From Panopea generosa (lineage: Eukaryota; Mollusca; Bivalvia; Adapedonta; Hiatellidae), in contig CM055901.1 of NCBI GenBank assembly GCA_029582155.1, forward strand, positions 4,039,982 to 4,103,981: a stretch of DNA of 64,000 bases, given 5' to 3'. The position numbers were made by a program, and so were the translations under genes. The notes below the pieces were generated by a model. It did no database searches and was not told the origin of the DNA. It saw only the letters and a list, made by a program, of their open reading frames with translations. The first letter of the stretch is position 1. Each line of letters opens with the position of its first letter. Positions 62,044-64,000 of the stretch are shown here, one piece after another.

Positions 62044-63480
62044 TGAGAATACACACACAGTTCTTGCTTCTCATGTATGAGACTACACACTTTATATCCT
62101 TGCTTCTCATGTGTGTAAGTAAGAATACATACTTCTTTTTCTTGCTACTCATGTATGCGAGACTACATACTTCTTTTTCTTGTTTCTCATGTATCTAAGT
62201 AAGACTACATACTTCTTTTTCTTGCTCTCATGTATGTGAGACTACACACTTTATATCCTTGCTTCTCATGTATGTAAGTAAGACTACATACATCTTTTTC
62301 TTGCTTCTCATGTATGCGAGACTACATACTTCTTTTTCTTGCTTCTCATGTATGTGAGACTACACACTTTATTTCCTTGCTTCTAATGTATGTAAGTAAG
62401 ACTACATACTTCTTTTTCTTGCTTCTCATGTATGCGAGACTACATACTTCTTTTTCTTGCTTCTCATGTATGTGAGACTACACACTTTATTTCCTTGCTT
62501 CTAATGTATGTAAGACTACATACTTCTTTTTCTTGCTACTCATGTATTTTCCTTGCTTCTCATGTATGTAAGACTACATACTTCTTTTTTTTGCCACTCA
62601 TGTATGTGAGACTACACACTTTATTTCCTTGCTTCTCATGTATGCGAGACTACATACTTCTTTTTCTTGCTTCTCATGTATGTGAAACTACACATTTTAT
62701 TTCCTTGCAACTCGTGTATGTGAGACTACACACTTTATTTCCTTGCTTCTCATGTATGTGAGACTACACACTTTATTTCCTTGCTTCTCCTGTATGTGAG
62801 ACTACACACACTTTTCTTGCTTACGATGTATGTAAGACTACATACTTCTTTTTCTTGCAACTCGTGTATGTGAGACTACACACTTTTTTTCCTTGCTTGT
62901 CATGTATGTGAGACTACACACTTTATTTCCTTGCTTCTCATGTATGTGAGATTACACTTTATTTCCTTGCTTCTCATGTATGTGAGTCTACATACGTTTT
63001 TTTCTTGCTTACCATGTATGTAAGACAACATACTTCTTTTTCTTGCAACTCGTGTATGTGAGACTACACACTTTATTTCCTTGCTTCTCATGTATGTGAG
63101 ACTACACACACTTTTCTTGCTTACGATGTATGTGAGACTACACACTTTTTTCTCACTTATCATGTTTGTGAGATAACATACACCTTTTCTCCATTCTCAT
63201 GTTTGTGAGATTACACACATTTTTTCTCACTTCTCATGTATGTAAGACTACATACTTCCTTTTCTTGCTTGTCATGTTTGTGAGATTACACACTTTTTTC
63301 TCACTTCTCATGCATGTGAGACTCCACGCATTGTTGCCTTGCTTCCCAATGTATGCGAGACTACAAACTTTTTCTAACTTCGCATGTATGTGAGACTACA
63401 AATGCTTGTTCTCACTTCTAATGTATTGTGAGACTACACATGCTTGTTCTCACTTCTCGTGTATGTGAGACTATAAACGT
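62044..63480. repeat. 38-bp tandem array, about 37 copies
   Basis: The unit is CTTGCTTCTCATGTATGTGA then GACTACACACTTTATTTC. Variants alternate between ACACACTTTATTTC and ATACTTCTTTTT endings, and some copies carry an extra AGTA. The CTCATGTATGTGAG core could form a weak hairpin. Confidence 0.9.
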
Positions 63481-63689
63481 TTTTTCCCAGATATACATTG
63501 ACCTAATATCAAAACTTTACACTTTTGAATATTTCTGTAGTTGACATACATGTACGGCAACATTTTATTCATGGCTATCAGGATTTCATTGCGGATAATC
63601 ATTATGCATTATTTCCCCGTAGTTTGCACGTGTGCAACAACCGCTTCACCACTCACATGTTTTACACTGACAAGCAAACATTTGTTACT

Positions 63690-64000
63690 TAGCACAGATA
63701 AAAGAAATAAGGCTATTGGTATGCTCAGGGCCGGGTCAATAGTAACCGTTGCACGTCAGATAATAGTTTGTTCATATTCTTGTGAACAGGTACAATACTA
63801 CTGGATATGTCAGAAATCGTATCGGACCCGGTCGCGTATGTGCAACAACATTACGTACTCGTCGCGCTATTACGTTGACTCACCCACGTAACCATTTTTT
63901 ATCTGCAACCAATACTCCCTGACGTTGCGGTGTTCATGCACAGACGATCATAATTCGTTTGAGACAAAACCGTGTTCCAATTCGTGCTAGTCGGCCATAC
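63690..64000 (+). pseudogene. Tc1/IS630-like transposase fragment, frameshifted, runs off the window
   Basis: DKRNKAIGMLRAGSIVTVAR matches the helix-turn-helix start of Tc1-like transposases (RAIGMLQAG.S...VAR). After a frame change the sequence reads RNRIGPGRVCATTLRTRRAI and TLTHPRNHFLSATNTP, a stop, then RCGVHAQTI, which follows the family's DRPRPGRPRVTT..R.I...H....F.SA pattern. At least two frame breaks and a stop make it inactive. The catalytic DDE region would lie beyond the window. Confidence 0.7.

Noticed and set aside
62432..63163. ORFs such as CETTHFISLLLMYVRLHTS
   Set aside because: Frame readings of the 38-bp tandem array on either strand.

Overview
The window is eukaryotic nuclear DNA. 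It is AT-rich, has short GT-AG spliced exons in long introns, and is crowded with minisatellites, tRNA-derived SINEs and MITE-like repeats. Several dispersed elements (starting TTTTAGCTCACCTGA, TTTATACCCCCGACAAG or TAGCTCGTCTTTTTGAAAAAACGA and often ending CTCTTGTT) are of kinds I know from bivalve molluscs. A bivalve host is therefore my inference; nothing here proves the species.

Two genes are supported by homology over several phase-consistent exons. (1) A complete DEPTOR orthologue lies on the minus strand, 31099 down to 16924. It has nine coding exons, 1335 nt and 444 aa, with two DEP domains, a Ser/Thr-rich linker and a C-terminal PDZ domain; it would be an inhibitory subunit of mTOR complexes. 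(2) The zinc-finger end of a ZAR1-like (zygote arrest, 3CxxC) protein lies on the minus strand, 2392 to 1337, in two exons too short for a simple ORF scan. A third locus is a single plus-strand first exon (43460-43621) with a TATA box, a signal peptide and a carotenoid-oxygenase-like N-terminus; its next exon is not visible. Weaker candidates are two phase-compatible exons of a Ly6/CD59-like protein (51021-51117 and 57992-58036) and an unrecognised terminal exon at 35161-35391.

Layout: 1-2.5 kb ZAR1-like gene with a 70-bp hairpin array in its intron; 2.6-8.5 kb intergenic with SINEs, a MITE and a retroelement 3' end; 8.5-10.8 kb a 17-bp satellite; 11-16.9 kb SINE fragments and a CT-rich dispersed element; 16.9-31.1 kb DEPTOR, whose introns hold a 36-bp array seeded on an exon-intron junction, a retroelement with a 12-codon internal repeat, 50-, 35- and 80-bp arrays and SINEs; 31.1-35.6 kb AT-rich spacer; 35.7-41.7 kb a 6-kb, 45-bp satellite with 1.3-kb higher-order repeats; 42-43.4 kb a SINE and an inverted-repeat cluster ahead of the carotenoid-oxygenase-like exon; 44-62 kb mostly dispersed elements with tandem cores of about 147 or 165 bp; 62-63.5 kb a 38-bp array; the end is a broken Tc1-like transposase.

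The genes do not form an operon-like unit. The most notable signal is the DEPTOR exon-3 boundary: the last 24 coding bases and the 5' splice site have been copied about 27 times into the intron, giving a ladder of donor-like sites, each after an in-frame stop.
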